Part shown: positions 1-6,595 of the stretch, one piece after another
Position numbering within the stretch: position 1 is the stretch's first letter
Layout of the letters: every line of letters begins with the position of its first letter
Assembly: GCA_021789565.1 (NCBI GenBank)
Contig: JAJYJL010000306.1
Span: forward strand, 1-8,070
Direction: 5' to 3'
Length of the DNA stretch: 8,070 bases
Source of the DNA: Acidobacteriota bacterium
Lineage (GTDB): Bacteria; Acidobacteriota; Terriglobia; UBA7540
The notes under the pieces: generated by a model
Seen by the model: only the letters and a program-made list of their open reading frames with translations
Told to the model about the DNA's origin: nothing
The model's database searches: none
Position numbers and translations under genes: made by a program

Positions 1-480
1 CATGCATGTCCTGAAGAGCCAGGGACATTCCCCCTGCCGTCGCGGAGAGCCATCCGGGTTCCTTTGGAACCATTCCGGGTGGGCCTCCAGTGCTTCCTGG
101 TAGGCGTAGTTGCAATCCATTCTTGCCACAACACGGATTCCGCGCTTGCGCGCCGCCGCGGCCATATCCCCAAACAGATCGCGATCGCCCAGAAATTCGC
201 TGCGGTGCTGATATGGAATCTTTGTGGGGTAAAACGCAACAATCCCGCCGCCGTTCAGGAGTATCGCATTCACCTTGAGTGACGCCCAGTAATCCATCCA
301 TGAATCCGCGTTCAATGTAAGCGGATCGCGTTCATTGAAGTTCAACTGGCCGCAACGACGCATCGTTGCGTACCACGGCTGTGCGCCGTCTGAAGTCTGC
401 GCTGGCGACGTCCACGCGCGTGTGCAGATCAAAGAAGCCGCTGAAACGGCGATGAATTCCCTTCTCGTCATCTGCTCCAT
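1..480 (-). CDS. Tat-leader glycosyl-hydrolase-like protein (GHL6-like TIM barrel), N-terminal part only
   Basis: Partial gene: 160 residues read without a stop from an ATG at 480 to the window edge, so the C-terminus is missing. The start is supported by AAGGAG eight bases upstream; an internal ATG at 471 (MTRREF) lacks a well-placed ribosome site. Residues 5-20 (T-R-R-E-F-I then a short hydrophobic run) look like a twin-arginine leader, so the product is probably exported. The mature part (from about residue 36) has W-Y-A-T-M-R-R-C-G-Q, then a barrel-like strand KVNAILLNGGG (69-79), then GIRVVARMDCNYAY (114-127) and HPEWFQRNPDGSPR (134-147). The last pattern, asking for a guest of the form 'HP-W-xR-x-DG', is what I know from the hypothetical glycosyl hydrolase 6 (GHL6) and related GH-A-like barrels. 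The catalytic half is off-window, so substrate is unknown. It lies 51 bases after the UxuA-like gene and is probably co-transcribed. An alternative is another GH-A or GH29-like barrel. Confidence 0.72.
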   Translation of the reverse strand, partial: MEQMTRREFIAVSAASLICTRAWTSPAQTSDGAQPWYATMRRCGQLNFNERDPLTLNADSWMDYWASLKVNAILLNGGGIVAFYPTKIPYQHRSEFLGDRDLFGDMAAAARKRGIRVVARMDCNYAYQEALEAHPEWFQRNPDGSPRRQGECPWLFRTCM

Positions 481-531
481 CTTAGTGTCTCCTTCGATGA
501 ACTCCACCTGGCTGCAGGTGCGCGCAGACCA

Positions 532-1647
532 TCAGGCTGCTTGTTGGACCATTTGAAGTGCCGCGGCGATGTAGCCGTATTCAAACGCGAAGGCCTGCTT
601 CCCGCCAGCGTCGCCTTCAATCCTGGGAGCGTGGTCCGGCATGACCATGCCGTCGTAACCGACCTCATGATAGGTGCGCATGGCGCGCAGCATGTTGACG
701 CTGCCGTTGTCCGGAAAAGTCTCCTGAAAATCGAGGAAATGACCGCGAATATTGCGAAAGTGAACGTTGAAGATCTTCTTGCGCTCGCCGAAATAGCGGA
801 TCACGTCGTAGATTTGCTCGCCCGGATTTTCCAGCATTTCGGAAACTGTGCCCTGGCAGAAGTTCAGGCCATGATAGGGACTTGCACTAATGGAGATGAA
901 TCGCTTGAGGCCGTCCACGCTTCCGAGTACCCGATGCACGCCGCGATAGCCGGCAACGCGCGGCATAGCAGGATCATGCGGATGGCAGGCGATCCTGATT
1001 TTGTATTCGTTCGCCACGGGCACCACACGCTTGAGAAAATAGGTGATTCGTTCCCACATTTCGTCGGCGCTCACGTCGCCCGCCGGCGTCAGGGGCGGGT
1101 GCTGCGATTCAGCTTGCTTGTAGTCAAAGGTGCTGTAAGTTGCTCCGCCGCGGCCGCGTGTCGGTTTCGTACGCACGACTCCCAGAATGGTCATGTTGTA
1201 CTTCGCCGCCGGAATTCCCGCCTTGGCGCAATCCCGAATCATCCCGCAAATCCTGTCAATTTCGCGGTCGCGCTCGGGACTCTGGCCCAACATGATGGCC
1301 GGGTTCTCCGCGCGGGTGATGTAACTTGAACTGAGCGGCAGAGGAACCATCACAAGGTTGATCCCGAATGATTCCATGCGGTCGCGCAGCCGGTTCAGGC
1401 CTTCCACTGTCCACTGCGTGTCGGATTGCGGCACGGGAAAGCCGCTGCAGATGTGCTTGACGCCGAACGCCGCGATGGCCCGAAGCGTATCGTCAGAAGG
1501 CGCGGCGCCAAACTGTGTGCCCAGCTTCATCCGGCCCTGGGGCGCTTTGTTTGAATCTTTGCCTTGGCTGCGGCGGACGGCGGCCCCGGCCAGCGGCCCT
1601 GCGGCAGCAGCACCGGCGGTTGATCGAAGAAATCCTCGGCGGTTCAT
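532..1647 (-). CDS. Exported mannonate dehydratase (UxuA)-family TIM-barrel protein
   Basis: 371 residues; ATG at 1647 preceded by TGAGGAAGA, a good ribosome site. Mannonate dehydratase (EC 4.2.1.8) removes water from D-mannonate to give 2-keto-3-deoxygluconate in hexuronate catabolism. Family landmarks are visible in order: CHPHDP (221-226), GLNFCQGT (260-267), [11 protein letters not shown] (292-302) and MPDHAPR (336-342). These correspond to the HPDDP, FCTG, HxR and RPDHG segments of UxuA and would supply the metal ligands H222, C264, H296 and D338; Y357 may stand for the catalytic Tyr. Oddities: residues 2-25 (N-R-R-G-F-L, then Ala-rich hydrophobic) form a twin-arginine leader, whereas classical UxuA is cytoplasmic; and the sequence around the sites is divergent. 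The fold and metal site are well supported, but the exact substrate is not; another sugar-acid dehydratase or a sugar isomerase/epimerase barrel is possible. It sits between the kdgD-type gene and the GHL6-like gene, all leftward. Confidence 0.78.
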   Translation of the reverse strand: MNRRGFLRSTAGAAAAGPLAGAAVRRSQGKDSNKAPQGRMKLGTQFGAAPSDDTLRAIAAFGVKHICSGFPVPQSDTQWTVEGLNRLRDRMESFGINLVMVPLPLSSSYITRAENPAIMLGQSPERDREIDRICGMIRDCAKAGIPAAKYNMTILGVVRTKPTRGRGGATYSTFDYKQAESQHPPLTPAGDVSADEMWERITYFLKRVVPVANEYKIRIACHPHDPAMPRVAGYRGVHRVLGSVDGLKRFISISASPYHGLNFCQGTVSEMLENPGEQIYDVIRYFGERKKIFNVHFRNIRGHFLDFQETFPDNGSVNMLRAMRTYHEVGYDGMVMPDHAPRIEGDAGGKQAFAFEYGYIAAALQMVQQAA

Positions 1648-1674
1648 TCTTCCTCACACCTCCGCAATGGTTTT

Positions 1675-1698
1675 GGCCTTGCGTTGCAAGCGAAGGCC
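1675..1698. other. Imperfect 24-base palindrome between the kdgD-type and UxuA-like genes
   Basis: GGCCTT at 1675-1680 and AAGGCC at 1693-1698 are perfect inverted copies, and the centre (TTGCAA, 1684-1689) is itself palindromic; only the three-base GCG blocks between them fail to pair. On the leftward transcript it would lie about 70 bases after the kdgD-type stop and just upstream of the UxuA-like ribosome site. It could be an RNA hairpin affecting differential expression or a dyad binding site. There is no T-run, so it does not look like an intrinsic terminator. Chance occurrence is possible. Confidence 0.3.
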
Positions 1699-1768
1699 TG
1701 AACGTTGTGCCTGCGATTTTGCTCTGCCGAACTGGTCGGGTGCTTCCTCGCAGGCCGAAAACTTCCGA

Positions 1769-2734
1769 CTATTCTCTCACCCCGGCCAACCCGCTGGCGA
1801 TGATGGCCTTCAAACTCTCGATTTCCTCCGCCGAACAGTCCATAAGCGGCGGCCGCACGGGCCCTGCGGGCTTGCCAACCGCTCTCAACCCGGCCTTGAT
1901 CATCGAGACTGCGTAACCTTTGCGGCGGTCGCGCAGGTCGGCGAGCGGGCGATAAAAGGTGTCGAGCAGCCGGTCCATCGCCGGACCGTCGCCTTTCACC
2001 AGAGCATTGTAAAAAGCCTTAGCGATGGTCGGGACAAAATTGAAGACCGCTGACGAATAGTTCAAGATGCCAAGCCCTTTAAAGGCCACAGCCGACAATT
2101 CTGCGGTCGGCATTCCATTGATGATGGCCAGGCGGTTGCCGATTTCTCTTTGAATCCGTAGCAGCAATTCTATGTTTCCGTGCCCATCCTTGAAGCCGAT
2201 GATGTTCTCGATCTCGGACAGCCGAGCAACCGTCGAAGGCGCGAAGATCGCATTGTCGCGCTGATAGACGATCAGGCCAATCCGGGTCCCGCCAGCGACG
2301 CGCCGGTAATGTTCGAAAAGCCCCTGCTGCTCAGCCTGGATGAGGTAAGGTGGAAGCACAAGCAAGCCGTCAGCGCCGGCATCTTCAGCCGCCTTCGCGT
2401 AACCGAGGGCGAGCTGTGTCCCGTAACCCGCGCCCGCAATCACGGGCAACCGGCCGGCGGCCACTTCCACCGCAATCTTCACCAGGGTCCGAAACTCGGC
2501 CAGGTCGAGTGAGAAGAATTCTCCCGTTCCACCACAAACAAAGAGCCCTGCCGGTTTTCCTTCAATCATCCAGCCGACGTGCTCACGGTATCGGGCAACA
2601 TCAATCTCCAGGCTCTCGGTGAAAGGAGTCACCGGAAAAGAAAACATCCCCTGCAGTTGGTTTCGCAGTTCTTCAGGTAAATATCGCATCGGCATCCGCG
2701 GTTCGTTCAAAAGTGATTCTTGATGTGTATCCAC
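1769..2734 (-). CDS. kdgD: 5-dehydro-4-deoxyglucarate dehydratase (KDG dehydratase, DHDPS superfamily)
   Basis: Converts 5-dehydro-4-deoxy-D-glucarate to 2,5-dioxopentanoate with loss of water and CO2 (EC 4.2.1.41), a cytoplasmic step of glucarate/galactarate and uronate breakdown. The 321-residue length fits the family. Visible landmarks: FSFPVTPF (31-38), GGTGEFFSL (68-76), the class I aldolase-like Tyr in IVYQRDNA (Y157), Schiff-base Lys in GFKDGHGNIE (K182), NYSSAVFNF (225-233) and the C-terminal KGYAVSMIKAGL and GPVRPPL (291-297) stretches, which are typical of KdgD rather than DapA or NanA. The start is uncertain: the longest frame begins with GTG at 2734, with AAAGG only one base away, while ATG codons at 2695 and 2689 (M-R-Y-L-P-E-E-L) give the N-terminus most like relatives but lack a clear ribosome site. 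It is first in the leftward block and divergent from the sialidase. The dehydrogenase that would act on its product is not in the window. Confidence 0.9.
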   Translation of the reverse strand: MDTHQESLLNEPRMPMRYLPEELRNQLQGMFSFPVTPFTESLEIDVARYREHVGWMIEGKPAGLFVCGGTGEFFSLDLAEFRTLVKIAVEVAAGRLPVIAGAGYGTQLALGYAKAAEDAGADGLLVLPPYLIQAEQQGLFEHYRRVAGGTRIGLIVYQRDNAIFAPSTVARLSEIENIIGFKDGHGNIELLLRIQREIGNRLAIINGMPTAELSAVAFKGLGILNYSSAVFNFVPTIAKAFYNALVKGDGPAMDRLLDTFYRPLADLRDRRKGYAVSMIKAGLRAVGKPAGPVRPPLMDCSAEEIESLKAIIASGLAGVRE

Positions 2735-2912
2735 GCCTTTCAGCGGCTTAACTTATTTGTTTAGATTTATGCGAGTTCTCAGGCACGCCGAACATCATGC
2801 GAAATCTGCAAATACCACTGTCCTCTTTTTAACGCAGCTACCATAACACATTTATCCACTTGCCAAACCTGGAAGTAGCGGTTGAGGCTTGGGCTGCATC
2901 AAGGGCCGTACG

Positions 2913-2929
2913 CTACTCGTCAACAGTAG
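2913..2929. promoter_or_regulatory. Short inverted repeat, possible operator upstream of the sialidase
   Basis: CTACT (2913-2917) and AGTAG (2925-2929) are inverted copies separated by seven bases. The dyad ends one base before the extended -10 box of the putative sialidase promoter and covers the spacer/-35 area, where a repressor or activator could act. Five-base arms are short and could arise by chance. Confidence 0.25.
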
Positions 2930-2938
2930 TGATACAAT
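2930..2938 (+). promoter_or_regulatory. Putative extended -10 promoter box for the sialidase gene
   Basis: TGATACAAT matches the extended -10 form TGn-TAnAAT. The -35 position 17 bases upstream (ACGCTA) does not resemble TTGACA, which is tolerated for extended -10 promoters. It would give a leader of roughly 105 bases before the ATG at 3050. This is prediction from motif match only. Confidence 0.4.
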
Positions 2939-2997
2939 GCGCAGTTTCAGAGCGGGTGTCAGGCCCACAGTGCATGTCGGGTTTGAGGTGACGCACT

Positions 2998-3013
2998 CGT
3001 GCTCCCAAGCACG
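2998..3013 (+). other. Leader hairpin upstream of the sialidase
   Basis: CGTGCT (2998-3003) pairs with AGCACG (3008-3013) around a CCCA loop, giving a six-base-pair stem in the predicted 5' leader, 24 bases before the GAGG ribosome site (3037-3040). It may stabilise the leader or be incidental; no riboswitch architecture is recognisable. Confidence 0.3.
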
Positions 3014-3049
3014 CCGCAAATTTACGACGCCGGCCCGAGGTAACATCAA

Positions 3050-4213
3050 ATGAGTTCTTACAGAACTACTACAGCGCGCAAAGTTGCTGGCTGTCTAATT
3101 GCCGGGCTCTTCTTCGCAACCGGTCGGGTAATTGCCGCCCACCCGTTTATCCGGCAGGCCACAGTTTATCAGGCAAAAGGCGGCGGCTACTTTTCACACC
3201 GTATTCCTGCGCTGCTCGTGACCAGCAAAGGCACGCTGCTCGCTTTCTGTGAAGCGCGCTCGGGTTCGGCCAGCGATTCAGCGCCCGCCGACGTGGTTCT
3301 GAGGCGCAGCCTTAACAACGGAAAGAGCTGGACGCCGGCGCAGGTGGTTGCGCACTTTCCGGGTTTCACCGTGGGAAATCCCACGCCCGTGGAGGACCGA
3401 AAAACGGGCGTCGTCTGGCTGCTGGTGACTGCCAACCCTGCGGGTGTGACGGAAAAAGAAATCGACGAAGGCACTCCCAGCGGTTCGCGCACGGTATGGA
3501 TCACGCACAGCAACGACGACGGTTTGCACTGGGCCTCGGCGAGAGATATTACTCCATCCGCGAAGAAGCCGGACTGGACCTGGTACGCCACGGGGCCCGG
3601 CAACGGAATCCAGATGACGGACGGGCGGCTGGTGGTTCCCTGCGATCATAAGGTGGCGCGAACGAACGCGTTTTATTCCCACGTGATTTACAGCGACGAC
3701 GACGGCAAAACGTGGAAGGTCGGCGGCAGCGCCGGGCCCGAAACTAACGAATCCGCCGTGGTACAACTGGCGGACGGATCTTTGCTGTTGAACATGCGCA
3801 GTTATGCGGGCCGGCACCAGCGTGCCATGGCCTCGAGCCGCGACGGCGGGATTACATGGTCTCCCGTCCGCTTGGACCCCACCCTGATTGAGCCGGTTTG
3901 CCAGGCGAGCATGGTCCGGTATGCTCTTGAGCGTGGCGGAGGCAGGGGCCGGCTGCTGTTTTCGAATCCTGCCGATACTGCACGGCGCGACCGGATGACT
4001 GTCCGCCTGAGCAGTGACGGGGGAAAAACGTGGCCGACAGCCCGCCTGATTTACGAAGGGCCATCGGCATATTCGTCGCTTGCGGTTTTGCCCGATGGGA
4101 GCGTCGGGTTGCTTTATGAGCGCGGCACGGCGGAGGCATACGATGAGATTGAGTTTGCGCATTTCAATTTGGAATGGCTGACGCACGGCAATTATCATAA
4201 AAGGGCGAAGTAG
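3050..4213 (+). CDS. Secreted exo-alpha-sialidase (GH33 neuraminidase)
   Basis: Hydrolyses terminal sialic acids from glycoconjugates (EC 3.2.1.18). 387 residues, ATG with GAGG nine bases upstream. Residues 10-30 form a Sec-type signal peptide with likely cleavage near A30; no lipobox is seen. The six-bladed propeller signature is clear: the RIP motif in HRIPALL (R51) and five Asp boxes of the form S-x-D/N-x-G-x-x-W at 87-94, 154-161, 215-222, 263-270 and 321-328. The catalytic set appears complete: Arg triad R51, R250 (NMRS) and R312 or R313; acid/base D76 in SDSAPADVVLRRS; Glu E234 (TNESAVVQL) and nucleophile Tyr Y341 (AYSSLAVLPDG). Spacing agrees with characterised bacterial sialidases, for example 16 residues from Glu to the second Arg. 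It is about the minimal catalytic-domain size, with no extra lectin domain. It is followed 121 bases later by the lyase gene, which supports true sialidase activity; linkage preference cannot be read. Confidence 0.92.
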   Translation: MSSYRTTTARKVAGCLIAGLFFATGRVIAAHPFIRQATVYQAKGGGYFSHRIPALLVTSKGTLLAFCEARSGSASDSAPADVVLRRSLNNGKSWTPAQVVAHFPGFTVGNPTPVEDRKTGVVWLLVTANPAGVTEKEIDEGTPSGSRTVWITHSNDDGLHWASARDITPSAKKPDWTWYATGPGNGIQMTDGRLVVPCDHKVARTNAFYSHVIYSDDDGKTWKVGGSAGPETNESAVVQLADGSLLLNMRSYAGRHQRAMASSRDGGITWSPVRLDPTLIEPVCQASMVRYALERGGGRGRLLFSNPADTARRDRMTVRLSSDGGKTWPTARLIYEGPSAYSSLAVLPDGSVGLLYERGTAEAYDEIEFAHFNLEWLTHGNYHKRAK

Positions 4214-4230
4214 CGCGAATGTTTCGCCCT
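4202..4230 (+). terminator. Hairpin across the sialidase stop codon, possible attenuator or 3' stabiliser
   Basis: AGGGCGAA (4202-4209) pairs perfectly with TTCGCCCT (4223-4230), leaving a 13-base loop that includes the TAG stop (4211-4213). The following bases (GGTGTACGTTATCTTTCTT) are only moderately T-rich and do not give a canonical U-tract, so partial termination or protection of the sialidase message is more likely than full termination before the lyase gene. Confidence 0.4.
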
Positions 4231-4305
4231 GGTGTACGTTATCTTTCTTGCTTTGTGCATGATTTAGCAAGACACGATGAATTCCTATGATCTTACGCGG
4301 CAGGT

Positions 4306-4328
4306 CCATTACAACTTAGGGAGTTCCA
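4306..4328 (+). promoter_or_regulatory. Conserved CCATTACAA-TAGGG-TTCCA element upstream of the lyase (copy 1)
   Basis: CCATTACAA, then CT, then TAGGG, then AG, then TTCCA. The same element occurs at 6538-6558 before the PLP enzyme gene, with 19 of 21 aligned bases identical and a two-base gap. Here it contains AGGGAG (4318-4323), the only visible ribosome site for the ATG at 4335, with a rather long 11-base spacing. TACAAC could be a -10 box, but a start point downstream of it would remove the ribosome site, so a simple promoter reading is awkward. Confidence 0.45.
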
Positions 4329-4334
4329 GTTATC

Positions 4335-5246
4335 ATGTCATCCATTGAGGATCTGAAGCATCGCCTGCGCGGGATTTTTCCGGCGATTGTCACGCCATTT
4401 GGGGCGGATGGAGAATTTGCCACTGGAACGTTTGAGCGCCTGCTGGCCCATCTTTACGAGACCGGCGTCCACGGCGTTTACGTCTGCGGCCAGACCGGTG
4501 AGGGTGTCTTGCAGACGGTCAGCATGCGGCAGCAGGTGGCTGAGACGGCCATCCGTTGCTCACCTAAAGACCGGGCCGTTGTCCTGCACGTTGGGGCCAC
4601 ACGCCTTAAAGACGCCATCCAGCTTGCCCGCCACGCCGAGCAAATCGGGGCGAGCGCGGTCAGCAGCCTGCCGCCGGCCGGACATTACAACTTTGCCGAG
4701 CTTCGGGGCTACTACGCGCAACTGGCCGCTGCCACCAGCCTGCCGTTGCTGGTGTATTACTATCCTGAAGCAAGCCGGATTGATATTACGCTCGATCAGC
4801 TTCTCGATTTCTGCACGATCCCGAATGTTGTGGGATTGAAGTTCACGGATTTTGATCTCTACAAGCTGCATCAGATCCGCCAGTCAGGTAAGCTGATTTT
4901 CAACGGCCGCGACGAAGTGCTTGCCGCCGGTCTGCTAATGGGCGCGAGCGGCGGGATCGGAACGTTCTATAACCTGGTTCCCGAGCTCTTTTTGCAAATT
5001 TATGAATGCGCGCAAAGCGGCAAATGGGATCACGCCCGCCGCGCGCAGGACCAGGTAAATGAACTGATCCGCATCACCCTGCAATTCCCCATGCTTTCGG
5101 CCGTAAAAACCATGCTGAAGTGGCAAGGGTTCGATTGTGGCTTATGCCTCCCGCCTCGCCAGAACCTGACACACGAGCAGGAACAGCAGTTGCGCAGCCT
5201 GATCGAAAAGAGCAGCTTGAGCCCGTCGCTTGCCGGTGCCCGATGA
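4335..5246 (+). CDS. nanA: N-acetylneuraminate lyase-type aldolase (DHDPS superfamily)
   Basis: Predicted to cleave N-acetylneuraminate to N-acetylmannosamine and pyruvate (EC 4.1.3.3) in the cytoplasm. 303 residues, usual length for the family. Landmarks: IVTPF (18-22), the GxTGE loop as CGQTGEG (51-57), Tyr in YYYPEAS (Y141, 28 residues before the Lys as in E. coli NanA), Schiff-base Lys in VGLKFTDFDLYKL (K169) and FNGRDEVLAAGLLMGASGGIGTFYN (189-213 region). The G-x-K-F-T-D/S-x-D-L and F-N-G-x-D-E patterns separate NanA from DapA and from the KdgD-type paralogue in this window. One oddity is Gln53 where E. coli NanA has Ser in GGSTGE; this loop touches the substrate carboxylate, so specificity could be altered. 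It sits between the sialidase and an MFS gene whose ATG overlaps its TGA. An alternative is an aldolase for a related keto-acid sugar. Confidence 0.85.
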   Translation: MSSIEDLKHRLRGIFPAIVTPFGADGEFATGTFERLLAHLYETGVHGVYVCGQTGEGVLQTVSMRQQVAETAIRCSPKDRAVVLHVGATRLKDAIQLARHAEQIGASAVSSLPPAGHYNFAELRGYYAQLAAATSLPLLVYYYPEASRIDITLDQLLDFCTIPNVVGLKFTDFDLYKLHQIRQSGKLIFNGRDEVLAAGLLMGASGGIGTFYNLVPELFLQIYECAQSGKWDHARRAQDQVNELIRITLQFPMLSAVKTMLKWQGFDCGLCLPPRQNLTHEQEQQLRSLIEKSSLSPSLAGAR

Positions 5247-6496
5247 GCGCCGGACGCGCGGCCGAAAGATCCGTCTATCCATGGGTGCTTGTCGCGCTCC
5301 TGTGGTTTATCTTTCTGCTGAACTACCTCGACCGGGAGGTCATATTCTCGATCTTTCCACTGCTTCAGCGTAACCTGAAACTCACCGACCTGGAACTGGG
5401 ACTTCTGAGCACATCCTTCCTCTGGGTCTACGCTATCGCCAGCCCGCTTGCCGGGTATCTTGCAGACAGGTTCGGCCGCAAGAAAGTGATTGTGGCAAGT
5501 CTGGCGATCTGGTCGCTGATGACTTGGGCGACCGGCAAAGCCAGGAACTTCCGCGAACTGCTTGCCGCGCGCGGCCTGATGGGAGTGAGCGAGGCCGCTT
5601 ACCTCCCCGCAGGTCTGGCGATGATTGCCGATCATCACAGCGAGCGGACGCGGTCGCTCGCCACCGGCATCCACTTCAGCGGCGCGTATCTGGGCATTGT
5701 GCTGGGCGGCGTGGCCGGAGGCTGGATCGGCGAGCACTACGGATGGCGGCCGGCGTTCACTGTTCTGGGTATCCTCGGCGTAGCCTATGCGATGGCGGCC
5801 TTGCTGGGCCTGCGCGAAAGGCCGCCAGCCGCACAGCCCGCGGCTGAGCAACCAAAACCCGCGAAGCCACGCCTTGCAGTTTCGCTCGGCAAACTTTTTG
5901 CGCTCCGCGGTTTCGCAACTTTGACACTCGTCTTTGGCATGATGTCCGTTGCCAACTGGCTGGTCTATACCTGGATGCCGATTTATCTCTACGAGCGTTT
6001 CCACATGAGCCTGCTGGCGGCGGGGTTTTCCGCCACCGTTTACATCCAGGCGGGAAGCGTGGCAGGGATGCTGCTGGGTGGAGTGCTGGCGGACCGCTGG
6101 GGAACGAGCTCGCCGCGCGGCCGGCTGATGACGCAGGCAACGGGCCTTGCGATTGCGGCACCGTTCCTGTGCATCGTTGGAACCACGGGCTCGGGCTGGC
6201 TGCTGCTGGCGGCGCTCACCGTTTTCGGCATCGGGCGCGGATCGTACGATTGCAGTTGCATGCCCGTGCTCAGCCAGATCGCCAGCCCCGAGCTTCGCGC
6301 CACAGGTTATGGAGTCTTTAACTTTGTGGGGACGTTCGCCGGCGGGATTTCCGCCGCGCTGGCCGGCTGGCTGAAGCACACCATCGGGCTCGGCGGCGCA
6401 ATGGTTGGCGCGAGCGGCATAGTACTGATTGCCGCCCTGTTTCTCTCCCGCCTGCAAATCACAGCTGTACAAGCCGTGCCAACGGTGGTGTGCTGA
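5243..6496 (+). CDS. MFS transporter, probable sialic acid or related sugar-acid importer
   Basis: 417 residues from the ATG at 5243, which overlaps the lyase stop as ATGA and implies translational coupling. The frame remains open upstream to 5120, but that extension is hydrophilic, lies inside the lyase gene and does not look like a transporter N-terminus. About 12 membrane segments are apparent in two halves separated by a Pro/Ala/Lys-rich loop (191-210). Segment 1 (about 13-29) ends in LNYLDRE, followed by MFS motif A GYLADRFGRKK (71-81) and its weaker second-half counterpart GGVLADRWGTSSPRGR (279-294). AARGLMGVSEAAYLPA (108-123) resembles the anion:cation symporter (ACS) branch, which includes hexuronate and sialate carriers. 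Substrate assignment to N-acetylneuraminate rests on the sialidase-lyase neighbours and is inference; E. coli NanT is also MFS. Hexuronate or another acid sugar is the alternative. Confidence 0.87.
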   Translation: MSAGRAAERSVYPWVLVALLWFIFLLNYLDREVIFSIFPLLQRNLKLTDLELGLLSTSFLWVYAIASPLAGYLADRFGRKKVIVASLAIWSLMTWATGKARNFRELLAARGLMGVSEAAYLPAGLAMIADHHSERTRSLATGIHFSGAYLGIVLGGVAGGWIGEHYGWRPAFTVLGILGVAYAMAALLGLRERPPAAQPAAEQPKPAKPRLAVSLGKLFALRGFATLTLVFGMMSVANWLVYTWMPIYLYERFHMSLLAAGFSATVYIQAGSVAGMLLGGVLADRWGTSSPRGRLMTQATGLAIAAPFLCIVGTTGSGWLLLAALTVFGIGRGSYDCSCMPVLSQIASPELRATGYGVFNFVGTFAGGISAALAGWLKHTIGLGGAMVGASGIVLIAALFLSRLQITAVQAVPTVVC

Positions 6497-6516
6497 AGCC
6501 GGCGCAGGCAGAAGAC

Positions 6517-6531
6517 TCTCGCACCGCGAGA
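6517..6531 (+). other. Small GC-rich hairpin after the transporter gene
   Basis: TCTCGC (6517-6522) pairs with GCGAGA (6526-6531) around an ACC loop, 20 bases after the transporter stop. It is followed by AAGCAACCA, not a T-run, so it is not a canonical intrinsic terminator; it may still mark the 3' end of the nanA-transporter message. Confidence 0.3.
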
Positions 6532-6537
6532 AAGCAA

Positions 6538-6558
6538 CCATTACAATATAGGGTTCCA
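6538..6558 (+). promoter_or_regulatory. Conserved CCATTACAA-TAGGG-TTCCA element upstream of the PLP enzyme (copy 2)
   Basis: CCATTACAA, then TA, then TAGGG, then TTCCA; the partner of the copy at 4306-4328. TACAAT at 6542-6547 is a fair -10 box and would start transcription near 6554, leaving about 40 bases of leader and a separate AGGGAG ribosome site (6585-6590). No TTGACA-like -35 is seen 17 bases upstream (TCGCAC). It may be a promoter of a lineage-specific form or a site for a common regulator. Confidence 0.45.
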
Positions 6559-6595
6559 TGTATCCCCTTCAGGCAGCAAACTTCAGGGAGTCATC

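Larger units (their letters stand above)
2735..3049. promoter_or_regulatory. Divergent intergenic region between the sugar-acid and sialidase blocks
   Basis: This 315-base stretch has no convincing gene; an in-frame leftward reading at 2852-3049 has no ribosome site or recognisable protein features. It must hold promoters for both blocks. The kdgD side (about 2740-2850) is AT-rich; on the minus strand a CATAAA at about 2769-2774 could be a weak -10 box without a good -35. The sialidase side contains an extended -10 box, a short dyad and a leader hairpin, listed separately. A shared regulator acting here is plausible but none is encoded nearby. Confidence 0.6.

Noticed and set aside
541..1329. 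262-codon open frame on the plus strand opposite the UxuA-like gene
   Set aside because: It is an antisense shadow: the minus-strand protein carries conserved enzyme motifs and a ribosome site, whereas this frame has neither and no recognisable protein features.
2852..3049. 65-codon minus-strand frame in the divergent intergenic region
   Set aside because: No ribosome site, no recognisable sequence, and it overlaps the predicted sialidase promoter and leader.
3278..4309. 343-codon open frame on the minus strand opposite the sialidase
   Set aside because: No motifs or ribosome site; the plus strand encodes all five Asp boxes and the catalytic residues.
5120..5242. 41-codon N-terminal extension of the transporter
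   Set aside because: It lies wholly inside the lyase gene, is hydrophilic and Pro/Arg-rich, and the ATGA overlap at 5243 gives a normal MFS N-terminus.
5030..6559. 509-codon open frame on the minus strand opposite the transporter
   Set aside because: Its translation is rich in Arg, Gln, His and Ala with no domain logic, as expected for the complement of a GC-rich membrane-protein gene; the plus-strand frame is a clear MFS protein.
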